A stretch of DNA of 13,814 nucleotides from an uncultured Bacteriovorax sp. (GCA_946480715.1 CAMLKK010000056.1:1-13814), one strand, 5' to 3'. Positions 1-5,523 are shown, counted from the first letter of the stretch. The notes: generated from the letters alone by a model not told the origin. A program made the numbers and translations.

Positions 1-142
1 TAATTTTCTTCAACCAGTTTTCCAAATCAAATGATTCTTCTCTTTGGTTTTCGAAATTGATGACTTTTTCTGTTTCAGCGAATGCCGCCGACACATGAAA
101 GATCATCGCGAGTGTGATGATGAATGTGCGTAGTGATGTCAA
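1..142 (-). CDS. Exported protein, N-terminal fragment (runs off the window)
   Basis: Seen: an open minus-strand frame begins with TTG at 142-140 and stays open for 47 codons to the window edge. GGGGG at 152-148 lies 5 nt upstream as a plausible SD. The start of the protein, LTSLRTFIITLAMIFHVS followed by AAFA, is a standard Sec signal peptide with a likely signal peptidase I site after AFA. The next residues are acidic and polar (ETEKVINFENQ). An internal ATG about 12 codons later would destroy the signal peptide, so TTG is preferred. Inferred: a periplasmic or secreted protein; the family cannot be told from this fragment. No convincing sigma-70 promoter was found in the 200 bases upstream. 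Confidence 0.6.
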   Translation of the reverse strand, partial: MTSLRTFIITLAMIFHVSAAFAETEKVINFENQREESFDLENWLKKI

Positions 143-311
143 ATTGTCCCCCTTTGTGAAATAGACATCTTCTGAGTGCGAGGACTATGCCAAAAAATAT
201 TTACGTGAGTCACGCGTCAAGTGAGTGATAAAAAATTGTGAAGATGTTTTAGATGTGAGTTTGATTTTGTCACTAGTGATAGAGTGGCACCATTGCGAAG
301 ATTCTTTTTGT

Positions 312-340
312 AAAAAAAACTCCCTCGAGAAGAGGGAGTT
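312..340 (-). terminator. Rho-independent terminator of the redoxin operon
   Basis: A perfect 9-bp stem AACTCCCTC/GAGGGAGTT (318-326 with 332-340) has a GAGAA loop. On the minus strand it is followed by eight T (A8 at 312-319). It lies 7 nt past the stop codon of the secreted-protein gene, so it ends the three-gene minus-strand operon. The plus strand also has T-rich sequence after the stem, so it may act in both directions. Confidence 0.88.
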
Positions 341-346
341 AATTTT

Positions 347-1063
347 TTATTCAATGACACCAGGAAGACTTAAATCTTTCGAAGCAATTTTGAAAACATT
401 TTCCACGCAAAGAAGTGGTGCATGCACGCTTTCATGAACTCTGAGTCCTGCAGTCACACCATCGAATTTAGAATTTTTGATGGAACTCACATCAGTGAAA
501 GGAACATTTACCTTCACTGTATTTTTCCCAAAGACAGGAGAGTAGCCAGGGCTATCAATAAAGAGTGGAAGTCCAGGCCAAGTAACAGGGAGTTTTGGTT
601 TTTGTCCGGCCAGAATATCTTTCACCTTTAAACCTTTCGGTCCGCAAGCTTCATCGGGAGTTAAAACGACCCAATGGCTGTGCCATACGTTTCCATCATT
701 ATTTAATTTTCCATCTGTGTTTTCATCAAAGAGTGGAGTGTCATCGAAATCAGGATGCGCGGTAACAGCGAACGCGAGTATGCCAGAATCTTTTTCAAAG
801 CCAACTTCACTCGGGTTAATCGATGTCGGCCACACATAAGAAAAAACAGAAGAGCCTGCGAGTTTTCCTTTTTTAGCAGGTTTCTTTTTTCCTATCTCTT
901 TTACCGTTTCCATTTCAAAGGTAACGATATTCTGATTCGTCGAGATTTTTGTTTTTACAATATCGAAAGCGGGCTGCACTTTTTTGTCAGAAGGTGAGAC
1001 CACTTCATGAGCGTTTAAAGTTGATAAGAAAAAAACACTCGTCATTAAAAATAAATTCTTCAT
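347..1063 (-). CDS. Secreted protein of unknown function, last gene of the redoxin operon
   Basis: 238 aa. The N-terminus MKNLFLMTSVFFLSTLNA is a Sec signal peptide, probably cut after LNA, giving a periplasmic or secreted product. The ATG has a good SD (AAGGAG, 5-6 nt upstream), and that SD sits inside the end of the upstream gene's 3' region, which supports an operon. Visible features are an acidic loop DENTDGKLNNDG (about residues 114-125) resembling an EF-hand-type calcium loop, then an H-x-H pair (WHSHW), and a conserved-looking C-terminal HESVHAPLLC. I recognise no catalytic family. Co-transcription with two thioredoxin-fold proteins suggests a redox- or metal-linked envelope role, but that is inference from context only. 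Confidence 0.85.
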   Translation of the reverse strand: MKNLFLMTSVFFLSTLNAHEVVSPSDKKVQPAFDIVKTKISTNQNIVTFEMETVKEIGKKKPAKKGKLAGSSVFSYVWPTSINPSEVGFEKDSGILAFAVTAHPDFDDTPLFDENTDGKLNNDGNVWHSHWVVLTPDEACGPKGLKVKDILAGQKPKLPVTWPGLPLFIDSPGYSPVFGKNTVKVNVPFTDVSSIKNSKFDGVTAGLRVHESVHAPLLCVENVFKIASKDLSLPGVIE

Positions 1064-1072
1064 AAATACTCC

Positions 1073-1312
1073 TTAAGATTTTTTTACATCTTCCATGCTT
1101 GCGCCGTAATTGATGTGCATAACTGTATTGCCCATAACCAAAGCCGTTACTGATTTCACTCCTGCTTTTTCAGCTTCAGGAATTCGTTTTTTTTGTGTTC
1201 CAAAATGCACAACCTCAACCAGAAATTTTTTGTTATCCACTAACTCTAAAATTTTGCTTTCGGCTTCAACACAAACCGTGCATCCTGCGTGATAAAAAAT
1301 GGCCTTATTCAT
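1073..1312 (-). CDS. Small thioredoxin/glutaredoxin-like protein
   Basis: 79 aa, predicted cytoplasmic. Near the N-terminus is a thioredoxin-fold redox motif: strand KAIFYH, then A-G-C11-T-V-C14 at the start of a helix. The protein is about the size of a glutaredoxin or minimal thioredoxin. The SD AGGAG lies 7 nt upstream of the ATG; the gene is 10 nt downstream of the redoxin gene and 9 nt upstream of the secreted-protein gene. Oddity: where thioredoxins have the cis-proline before the last strands (usually V-P-T/A), this protein has V-T56 (VKSVTALVMGN). Known: loss of cis-Pro can change substrate handling or allow metal binding. A dithiol reductase or redox relay role for the operon is inferred. 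Confidence 0.8.
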   Translation of the reverse strand: MNKAIFYHAGCTVCVEAESKILELVDNKKFLVEVVHFGTQKKRIPEAEKAGVKSVTALVMGNTVMHINYGASMEDVKKS

Positions 1313-1322
1313 AAATATTCTC

Positions 1323-1805
1323 CTAAATTTTCAGCGTAATTGCTGAATTGTTTTCTTCAATAAGTTGATTTAAAAAATGACATAAACGATCCATATCCAT
1401 GTGGCCGAAGACATTGAGTCTCAATTCTCCATTGCCATCGATGACGATCGTCGAAGGTGTTCCTTGAAGGTGATAGGCCTTCATCGTCGAAGGCATCCAT
1501 TCACCAGGAAGGTGCTTGTCGATCCCGACAGGCATAGCGAGCTTCCATTCTTTAATAAAAACTTTTAAAGCGTTTTCATTCATCGCCTCATGATTTTCAA
1601 AGACTGAATGGACAGCGAGAACTTCAAATTTTTCACTCTCATACACCTCAAATATTTTTTGCGTTTGAGGAATGCCGTAATACACACAGCCCGTACAAAG
1701 CATTTGAAAAAAATGGATGTATTTTATTTTTCCATCTGCTAAATTGAGCGAAAAATTTTCCGAAACATTCAACCATTTTTCTATCTGCATTTCTTTTGCT
1801 TTCAT
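1323..1805 (-). CDS. Redoxin (TlpA/AhpC-TSA-like thioredoxin-fold protein), first gene of operon
   Basis: 160 aa from the ATG at 1805. A GTG at 1814 is also in frame, but GGAG lies 8 nt before the ATG and would overlap the GTG. The thioredoxin fold is clear: strand KIKYIHFFQ, active site C37-T-G-C40, strand FEVLAVHSVF, an insertion typical of TlpA/peroxiredoxin-like proteins, then cis-proline loop GTPSTIVIDG (115-124), with P117 as the cis-Pro. There is no signal peptide, so it acts in the cytoplasm, unlike classical TlpA. It heads the operon with the mini-thioredoxin and the secreted protein and is divergent from a HxlR-type regulator whose only cysteine suggests thiol sensing. Likely role: reduction of disulfides or detoxification under thiol or electrophile stress (inferred). 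Confidence 0.8.
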   Translation of the reverse strand: MKAKEMQIEKWLNVSENFSLNLADGKIKYIHFFQMLCTGCVYYGIPQTQKIFEVYESEKFEVLAVHSVFENHEAMNENALKVFIKEWKLAMPVGIDKHLPGEWMPSTMKAYHLQGTPSTIVIDGNGELRLNVFGHMDMDRLCHFLNQLIEENNSAITLKI

Positions 1806-1874
1806 CTTCCACACTCCAGTGACTTTAATTTCTCACGTAAAAATGTTATAAAAAAGTAAGCACAATTCAGTGGG

Positions 1875-1893
1875 TAGTTACCAAACGGTACTA
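1875..1893. promoter_or_regulatory. Probable HxlR-type operator (inverted repeat)
   Basis: TAGTTACC-AAAC-GGTACTA is an imperfect inverted repeat (TACC/GGTA core with TAG/CTA flanks) in the 99-bp gap between the divergent redoxin operon and the HxlR gene. It overlaps TACTAA, the likely -10 of the HxlR gene (1889-1894). HxlR/YodB-type regulators bind short symmetric sites of this kind in their own promoters. Which genes it controls is inferred from position. Confidence 0.5.
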
Positions 1894-1904
1894 ATAGGCG
1901 AAAG

Positions 1905-2213
1905 ATGGAAGAAATAAATGTAAAATTTATGGTTGAAGATATCGTTGGCTGTAAATGGTCGATGACAATTTTGGATATGATCGATCAAGGAATCAACCGC
2001 CCGGGAAAAATGACAAGAGATCAAGATGGTCTTTCAACAAAAGTCTTAAACGAACGATTAAAAAAATTACAACGATACGGCGTGATTGATAAAATCGAGT
2101 TCGATGAAATTCCCCCGAGAGTTGAATATAACTTCACACCGTTCGGAAAAAAGTTTTTGAAAATCATTCAGGATATTCGTGATCTTGAATCAGAAAGAAT
2201 AAACACAAAATAG
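1905..2213 (+). CDS. HxlR-family winged-helix transcriptional regulator
   Basis: 102 aa, normal length for the family. Diagnostic features in order: GCKWSMTIL (15-23), a recognition-helix region LSTKVLNERLKKLQRYGVI (43-61), and the wing PPRVEYNFTPFGKKF (70-84). C16 in the GCKW motif is the only cysteine; it sits where HxlR relatives such as YodB and HypR carry their redox-sensing cysteine (known for the family). It is divergent from the redoxin operon, with an operator-like repeat between. Inferred role: a thiol- or electrophile-responsive regulator of itself and the redoxin operon. The SD is weak (AGGCG), and the likely -10 lies close to the ATG, so the leader would be only a few nt long. 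Confidence 0.9.
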   Translation: MEEINVKFMVEDIVGCKWSMTILDMIDQGINRPGKMTRDQDGLSTKVLNERLKKLQRYGVIDKIEFDEIPPRVEYNFTPFGKKFLKIIQDIRDLESERINTK

Positions 2214-2215
2214 TC

Positions 2216-2245
2216 AAAAAAAACCCCTCATGATTTAGAGGGGTT
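2216..2245 (-). terminator. Terminator for minus-strand transcripts (sRNA and rarA read-through)
   Basis: Perfect 8-bp stem AACCCCTC/GAGGGGTT (2222-2229 with 2238-2245), loop of 8 nt. On the minus strand it is followed by eight T (A8 at 2216-2223). On the plus strand it is followed by TTCC, so it is directional. It is 3 nt past the HxlR stop on the other strand. It ends the candidate sRNA and would also end rarA read-through. Confidence 0.85.
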
Positions 2246-2295
2246 CCAAGCATTGAAAATGCCCCTAAGGTCTAACAAACCTGCATTCGGGGAGT
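2216..2295 (-). ncRNA. Candidate antitoxin sRNA of a type I toxin-antitoxin locus (about 80 nt)
   Basis: Not protein-coding. Seen on the minus strand: an extended -10 (TGTTACAAT), then about 80 nt, then a strong terminator with T8. The RNA would fold into a 5' hairpin (CCCC..AGGT/ACCT..GGGG at 2262-2292), a linker region read as GCATTTTCAATGCTT, and the terminator hairpin. The linker is a perfect 15-nt complement to codons 3-7 of the small hydrophobic ORF at 2374, because the sRNA template (2248-2262) repeats that stretch of the ORF (2381-2395). A G-U pair can extend it to 16. The 5' end of the sRNA (CTCCCCGAA) can also pair with TTCGGGGAG at the toxin terminator. Known systems with this layout (divergent sRNA, short complementarity) are tisB/istR, shoB/ohsC, zorO/orzO and dinQ/agrB. 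Expression has to be shown by experiment. Confidence 0.6.
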
Positions 2296-2300
2296 AATTC

Positions 2301-2309
2301 ATTGTAACA
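2301..2309 (-). promoter_or_regulatory. Extended -10 promoter element of the sRNA
   Basis: Minus strand TGTTACAAT: TACAAT matches 5 of 6 of the sigma-70 -10, and the TG one base upstream forms an extended -10, which can make up for the poor -35 (TTAAAC, 16 nt upstream). The predicted start is near 2295, giving an RNA of about 80 nt to the T8 terminator. Confidence 0.5.
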
Positions 2310-2329
2310 CAAATTTAAGTTCGTTTAAA
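2302..2329 (+). promoter_or_regulatory. Candidate promoter of the small toxin mRNA
   Basis: TTGTAA (2302-2307), 16 nt, TTTAAA (2324-2329): a 4/6 plus 4/6 match to sigma-70. It would start transcription near 2336, just before the CTCCT that sequesters the SD, giving an mRNA of about 160 nt. It overlaps the sRNA promoter face to face, so the two could interfere. Weak on sequence alone; read-through from the HxlR gene is an alternative. Confidence 0.3.
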
Positions 2330-2335
2330 GCTGAG

Positions 2336-2368
2336 AGCTCCTTACGCCAATGAAGGCGACTTAGGAGG
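2336..2368 (+). promoter_or_regulatory. SD-sequestering leader hairpin of the small toxin ORF
   Basis: CTCCT (2338-2342) pairs with AGGAG (2363-2367), and CGCC (2345-2348) with GGCG (2355-2358), closing an AATGAA loop. This buries the SD AGGAGG (2363-2368) of the ORF at 2374. The same left arm can instead pair as AGCTCC (2336-2341) with GGAGCT (2397-2402) inside the ORF, which would free the SD but enclose the start region. A 4-codon mini-ORF (ATG 2350 to TAG 2362-2364) ends on the SD. Structured leaders that block ribosome loading are typical of type I toxin mRNAs. Confidence 0.6.
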
Positions 2369-2373
2369 CAAGG

Positions 2374-2463
2374 ATGCTCGAAGCATTGAAAATGCTGGAG
2401 CTTATTATCCTAATTTTAGAATTGCTAACAACTGTTCTAAAATTGTTCAAGGATTGGGCCTAG
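2374..2463 (+). CDS. Small hydrophobic amphipathic peptide, TisB/DinQ-like candidate type I toxin
   Basis: 29 codons, ATG to TAG, with a perfect SD (AGGAGG) 5 nt before the ATG and a strong terminator 8 nt after the stop. The peptide starts MLEALKMLE, continues with the membrane-seeking core LIILILELLTTVLKLF (10-25) and ends KDWA. It is Leu/Ile-rich, with Glu at 3, 9 and 16 and Lys at 6, 23 and 26, so it would form an amphipathic or transmembrane helix. TisB of E. coli is also 29 aa with an ILILK-type core, and DinQ has an ALLELI-type core; this is resemblance in composition and pattern, not proven homology. Such peptides insert in the inner membrane and collapse membrane potential. The SD is buried in a hairpin and codons 3-7 are complementary to the divergent sRNA. 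The frame overlaps no other gene. Toxicity is inferred. Confidence 0.72.
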   Translation: MLEALKMLELIILILELLTTVLKLFKDWA

Positions 2464-2470
2464 CATTTCG

Positions 2471-2495
2471 GGGAGGAGAAATCCTCCCTTTTTTT
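2471..2495 (+). terminator. Rho-independent terminator of the small toxin mRNA
   Basis: 7-bp stem GGGAGGA/TCCTCCC (2471-2477 with 2482-2488), GAAA tetraloop, then T7 (2489-2495). Directional for the plus strand. It begins 8 nt after the toxin stop codon, and its T tract overlaps the stop codon of the convergent rarA gene. Confidence 0.92.
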
Positions 2496-3780
2496 ATTTT
2501 TTATTCGGCCACAACTTCATCAGTCTCTGTCTCAAACCATCTTCTTTACCAATATTAGTTGGCTTGTAGAAAATCGGAGTTCCTTTCGGAGCATAATCCT
2601 GATCCACAAAATGATCTGGATAACTGTGAGGGTAGAGATACGCTTTCGTGTGCGGAGGCGGATAATTGCGAAGGTGATCAGGAACTTCAATCGTCGCATT
2701 CGCTTCAACGTGCGCGATCGCTTCATTGATTCCCATATACGCAGCATTACTTTTGTATGTAGAGGCGAGATACGTTGTCGCTTGAGAGAGAATGATTCGC
2801 GCTTCCGGCATTCCGATTTGCGAGATTGCGTGAAGTGCACTCGTCGCAAGTGTGAGGGCCATTGGATCAGCATTGCCCACGTCTTCACTCGCAAAAATCA
2901 CAAGCCTACGAGCGATGAAAACCGGATCTTCTCCTCCATCAACCATAACGGCTAACCAAAGAAGTGCAGCTTGTGGATCTGATCCACGCATACTTTTAAT
3001 AAAGGCAGAGATCACATCGTAGTGGCGATTGCCGCCTTTATCGAAGGCTCGTGCGTTAGCGATGATGAGTTCTTTTACACTCTCTTTCGTAGGATTTTCG
3101 AGCGCAAGTGCAGTCTCGAGTGAATTGAGTGCGACTCGTGCATCACCGCCAGCGTAGCTTGCGAGAATTTTCACGAGATCAGAATCAAATTTCATGTGCG
3201 TTTTTTTCAAAGCATTTTCAAGAATCACTTCGATGTCATCTGACTTGAGAGTTTTAAGCTCAATCACATGCATGCGTGAGAGAAGCGCTTTATTCACGGA
3301 CACGCGCGGATTTTCGGTGGTCGCACCAATCAAAGTGAACTGACCAATTTCAATATAAGGAAGAAGGGCGTCTTGTTGGGCCTTATTGAAACGGTGGATT
3401 TCATCGATAAAGATGATGGCCTCTTTGCCGTAACGCTGTTTCATTTCATCAGCGGAACTAATCAGCTTTTTAAGGTCGGCCACACCGCCCAAAACGGCGT
3501 TAAATGTGTAAAATTCTTTGCCGGAGAGTTTGGCGAGGAGGCGAGCCAGCGTCGTTTTCCCTGTACCAGACGGGCCAAACAAGACCAAACTAGGGAAGTT
3601 CTTTTCATTGAGGTACGGGTATCTTTTGAAAATTTGCGAATGTCCGATAAATTCCTGCATAGAATCCGGGCGGATTCGGTGGGCGAGAGGAGAATTGGCG
3701 GGCGATCCTGCTTCCTGAGCCGAAGGAGCGACGTCATCATCGTTTTCAAAGAGTGAATGTTGAGTTTTTTCTGTCCTCAT
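2494..3780 (-). CDS. rarA: Replication-associated recombination protein RarA (MgsA/WRNIP1 family AAA+ ATPase)
   Basis: 428 aa, close to the usual 430-450 for RarA. Seen: Walker A GPSGTGKTT (69-77), Walker B IIFIDEIHRF (122-131), sensor 1 GATTENP (152-158), an arginine-finger region LLSRM (166-170), and the RarA-specific C-terminal part (GSDPQAALLWLAVMVDGGEDPVFIARRL, split here by family knowledge into the helical tetramerisation region) ending YAPKGTPIFYKPT. Known: RarA is a clamp-loader-like DNA-dependent ATPase acting at stalled forks and on DNA ends. The N-terminal 35 residues are acidic and low in complexity; RarA often has a SSB- or clamp-contacting peptide there, not identifiable here. 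It is divergent from rpsU and convergent with the small toxin mRNA. Confidence 0.96.
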   Translation of the reverse strand: MRTEKTQHSLFENDDDVAPSAQEAGSPANSPLAHRIRPDSMQEFIGHSQIFKRYPYLNEKNFPSLVLFGPSGTGKTTLARLLAKLSGKEFYTFNAVLGGVADLKKLISSADEMKQRYGKEAIIFIDEIHRFNKAQQDALLPYIEIGQFTLIGATTENPRVSVNKALLSRMHVIELKTLKSDDIEVILENALKKTHMKFDSDLVKILASYAGGDARVALNSLETALALENPTKESVKELIIANARAFDKGGNRHYDVISAFIKSMRGSDPQAALLWLAVMVDGGEDPVFIARRLVIFASEDVGNADPMALTLATSALHAISQIGMPEARIILSQATTYLASTYKSNAAYMGINEAIAHVEANATIEVPDHLRNYPPPHTKAYLYPHSYPDHFVDQDYAPKGTPIFYKPTNIGKEDGLRQRLMKLWPNKK

Positions 3781-3795
3781 GCCTTCTTTTCCCCA

Positions 3796-3825
3796 TTGAC
3801 GTGCACGGCCCTCGTACCTTATAGT
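3796..3825 (+). promoter_or_regulatory. Sigma-70 promoter of rpsU
   Basis: TTGACG (3796-3801), 18-nt spacer, TATAGT (3820-3825), each 5/6 to consensus. Transcription would begin near 3832, giving a leader of about 70 nt. This is the best canonical promoter in the window, as expected for a ribosomal protein gene. Confidence 0.75.
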
Positions 3826-3903
3826 GATAAAACTTTTTTCACGAATTTATAACTACAAAATTCTTGTAGATCTCTAATGTTAATAAAGAGGAGGTGACTA
3901 AAA

Positions 3904-4134
3904 ATGGCTCAAGATCCACAATCAGCAATTACAGTAATGATCGATGAAAGATCTGGTGTAGAGCGTTCTCTGAAGAAATTCAAGAGAATGTGCGAGTCTT
4001 TCGGTGTCGTTCGCGAATACCGTAAGCGTCAAGAGTACAAAAAACCTTCTGTTAAACACAAAGAAAAAGTTGAAGCAGCAGACAAAAGACGTAAGAAGAC
4101 AGCAATGAAATCTACGCGCGTTTCGAAGTATTAA
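3904..4134 (+). CDS. rpsU: 30S ribosomal protein S21
   Basis: 76 aa, basic. Family features: an N-terminal strand ITVMIDE, then ERSLKKFKRMCESFGVVREYRKRQEYKKPSVKHK, the S21 signature, and a basic tail. S21 sits in the 30S platform near the anti-SD of 16S rRNA and promotes initiation on SD-led mRNAs. The SD here is near-perfect (AGGAGGTGA, 3891-3899). The gene stands alone between its own promoter and terminator, without the dnaG/rpoD partners seen in enterobacteria. Codon use (CGT, GTT, AAG/AAA-rich) looks like that of a highly expressed gene. Confidence 0.97.
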   Translation: MAQDPQSAITVMIDERSGVERSLKKFKRMCESFGVVREYRKRQEYKKPSVKHKEKVEAADKRRKKTAMKSTRVSKY

Positions 4135-4176
4135 TTCTATTTCGAAAACTTTTCACATCAAAAATGTAAAAAAATG

Positions 4177-4202
4177 AAGGCTCCGAATGGGGCCTTTTTT
4201 TT
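4177..4202 (+). terminator. Rho-independent terminator of rpsU
   Basis: Stem AAGGCTCC/GGGGCCTT (4177-4184 with 4189-4196, one G-U pair), GAAT loop, then T8 (4195-4202). It lies 42 nt past the rpsU stop. The ATG inside it (4187) opens a longer frame for the next gene, but cannot be that gene's start. Confidence 0.9.
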
Positions 4203-4321
4203 GGTCTTCTTTCAGGACAGTTTCTTTTTTTTACATTTTACTCATAAATAAAAAACCAGTGGTATTTATTCCAGTCGGCCTTACAATTGATTTATACAAA
4301 AAAATCAAATGGAGTTTGGGT

Positions 4322-4747
4322 TTGAAAGTTATAAAGGCGAATGAATCTCATATTGCAGGAATGGAAGCTATTCATCTTCAACAGTTCAAACAAATTGGTG
4401 AAACGGAAGGCGATGTCGAGAAGTATCTCAAGCGCTCATATAACATGAGTTGGGTAGTGATCGATGAAAGCTCGAACGTTGTAGGTTATTTGATTGCGAC
4501 AAATTATGGGGGGAATTCAGATCTCGAATGGTTTGGAGCTTCAGTTGAAGGAAAAGGTGTGGCCCAGATGCTTGTCGATGAATATCACAAAGAAGCCCGC
4601 GAAAAAGGTATCAAGCAGGTTTTCATTTATTCACGTAATCGATTCAAACGAGCAATCTCATTTTATTTAAAAAATAATTATGACATTACTGGGCTTCATC
4701 GAAGTGCTGATGGTGATACGATGATTCAGCTTAATTTGAAATTATAG
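4322..4747 (+). CDS. GNAT-family N-acetyltransferase
   Basis: 141 aa from TTG at 4322, with GGAG 7 nt upstream (4311-4314). The frame is open from 4187, but that part starts in the rpsU terminator and encodes no GNAT sequence, so the later start is chosen. The GNAT fold is readable: beta1 MKVIKANESH, a central strand pair WVVIDESSNVVGYLIATN (44-61), LEWFGASVEGKGVAQMLVDEYHKEA (69-92) with EGKGVA as the acetyl-CoA pyrophosphate loop (canonical Q/RxxGxG/A), then KQVFIYSRNRFKRAISFYLKNNYDITG. Substrate unknown. A weak -10 TATACA (4293-4298) precedes it. Confidence 0.85.
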   Translation: MKVIKANESHIAGMEAIHLQQFKQIGETEGDVEKYLKRSYNMSWVVIDESSNVVGYLIATNYGGNSDLEWFGASVEGKGVAQMLVDEYHKEAREKGIKQVFIYSRNRFKRAISFYLKNNYDITGLHRSADGDTMIQLNLKL

Positions 4748-4851
4748 TTTTTTCATAACTGCTTACGAAAATCAAATATCAATTCGCTTTGAAAAATAGG
4801 TGTCTTGGTGTCACTGACATATACAACGCGAGTGATGGACTTAACACAAGA

Positions 4852-5472
4852 ATGGGTATGAATAGATTTTTAATTTTAAGCCTCATTTTTTTATTACATA
4901 GCTACAAGTGCCACGGGGCCGGGACTAACCATTACTCAGAGAAAGTCGCACTTTTTTTGGAAAAAATAAAGAATAGCTATATTCCACAAACATTCGACCA
5001 AGTGATGGAACCAGGTAAATTGCCTGATATTAATGAAGATAAAAAAACTTTGATTGGTATTGATCTCAATTCGGATGGGGTTAGAGATGATTTAGAAATT
5101 TTTATCAATAGAAATTTTAAAAATGATTATGAGAGAGAAAATCTTAAATCGGTGATTCGTAGAGCTCAAAAACTTTTTTTAGATTATGAGAAAATGACTG
5201 ATGATCAAATTTTAAAACTTTTAAGCAACAACGCAGTAGAATTATCTTGTCTCGACTACGCAACTGAAACATTAAAGCTTCCTATTTCTAATGAGTTTAA
5301 AGAATTTAAAATTCACAATGTAATTTATAATACAAACTCCAGACTTAATGTACTTAATAAGGCACATCGTAGACTTGTCGGAAGAATTTATGGGGATGGC
5401 CATGGCGACAAAGATTTGCGTTTAAAGTGTATTGAAAAAATCGAAAAAAAATATATGAAAAAGAGGACATAA
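4852..5472 (+). CDS. Exported protein with D-x-N-x-D-G-V-R-D-D motif, paralog A
   Basis: 206 aa. The start is uncertain: ATG at 4852 or 4858 gives a clean signal peptide (MNRFLILSLIFLLHSYKCHG), while the open frame upstream to 4789 would spoil it. No strong SD is seen. Mature part: a Ca-loop-like acidic segment GIDLNSDGVRDDLEIFINR at residues 69-87 (D71, N73, D75, G76, D79, D80, E82), then a helical, lysine-rich region with LSCLDYA and IYNTNSRLN. The same features recur in the next gene, so the two are tandem diverged paralogs. The acidic loop resembles thrombospondin type 3/EF-hand-like calcium loops (inference). Function unknown. These two genes look more AT-rich than rpsU or rarA. Confidence 0.75.
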   Translation: MGMNRFLILSLIFLLHSYKCHGAGTNHYSEKVALFLEKIKNSYIPQTFDQVMEPGKLPDINEDKKTLIGIDLNSDGVRDDLEIFINRNFKNDYERENLKSVIRRAQKLFLDYEKMTDDQILKLLSNNAVELSCLDYATETLKLPISNEFKEFKIHNVIYNTNSRLNVLNKAHRRLVGRIYGDGHGDKDLRLKCIEKIEKKYMKKRT

Positions 5473-5523
5473 TCATATTCGTTTTTTAGAGCTTGCACCT
5501 GTAAGAATTTACCAGGAGGTAAA

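Larger units (their letters stand above)
2248..2395. repeat. Pair of 15-nt direct repeats linking sRNA and toxin ORF
   Basis: AAGCATTGAAAATGC occurs at 2248-2262 and again, identically, at 2381-2395. The first copy is the template of the linker region of the minus-strand sRNA; the second is codons 3-7 of the small plus-strand ORF. Each copy is itself nearly self-complementary (GCATT-GAA-AATGC). A second, shorter repeat pair, TTCGGGGAG at 2286-2294 and 2467-2475, has the same relation between the sRNA 5' end and the toxin terminator. Confidence 0.9.

Noticed and set aside
2259..2297. 12-codon plus-strand frame over the first repeat copy (ATG 2259)
   Set aside because: No SD and no hydrophobic character; the bases are better explained as the template of the sRNA.
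2246..2490. 6S RNA or another housekeeping structured RNA on the plus strand, suggested by several hairpins and a 6S-like GTTCAAGG-GCC stretch
   Set aside because: The same bases read as a 29-codon ORF with perfect SD and a terminator right after the stop, and the repeats are explained by the divergent sRNA. The 6S likeness is a few bases only, and the ends do not close into a long rod.
2532..3756. Long shadow frames in rarA on both strands
   Set aside because: They lie entirely inside a complete RarA with all motifs, and their translations are Arg-rich and low in complexity.
4187..4321. N-terminal extension of the GNAT gene from ATG 4187
   Set aside because: It starts within the rpsU terminator hairpin, has no SD, and encodes hydrophobic sequence unrelated to the GNAT fold.
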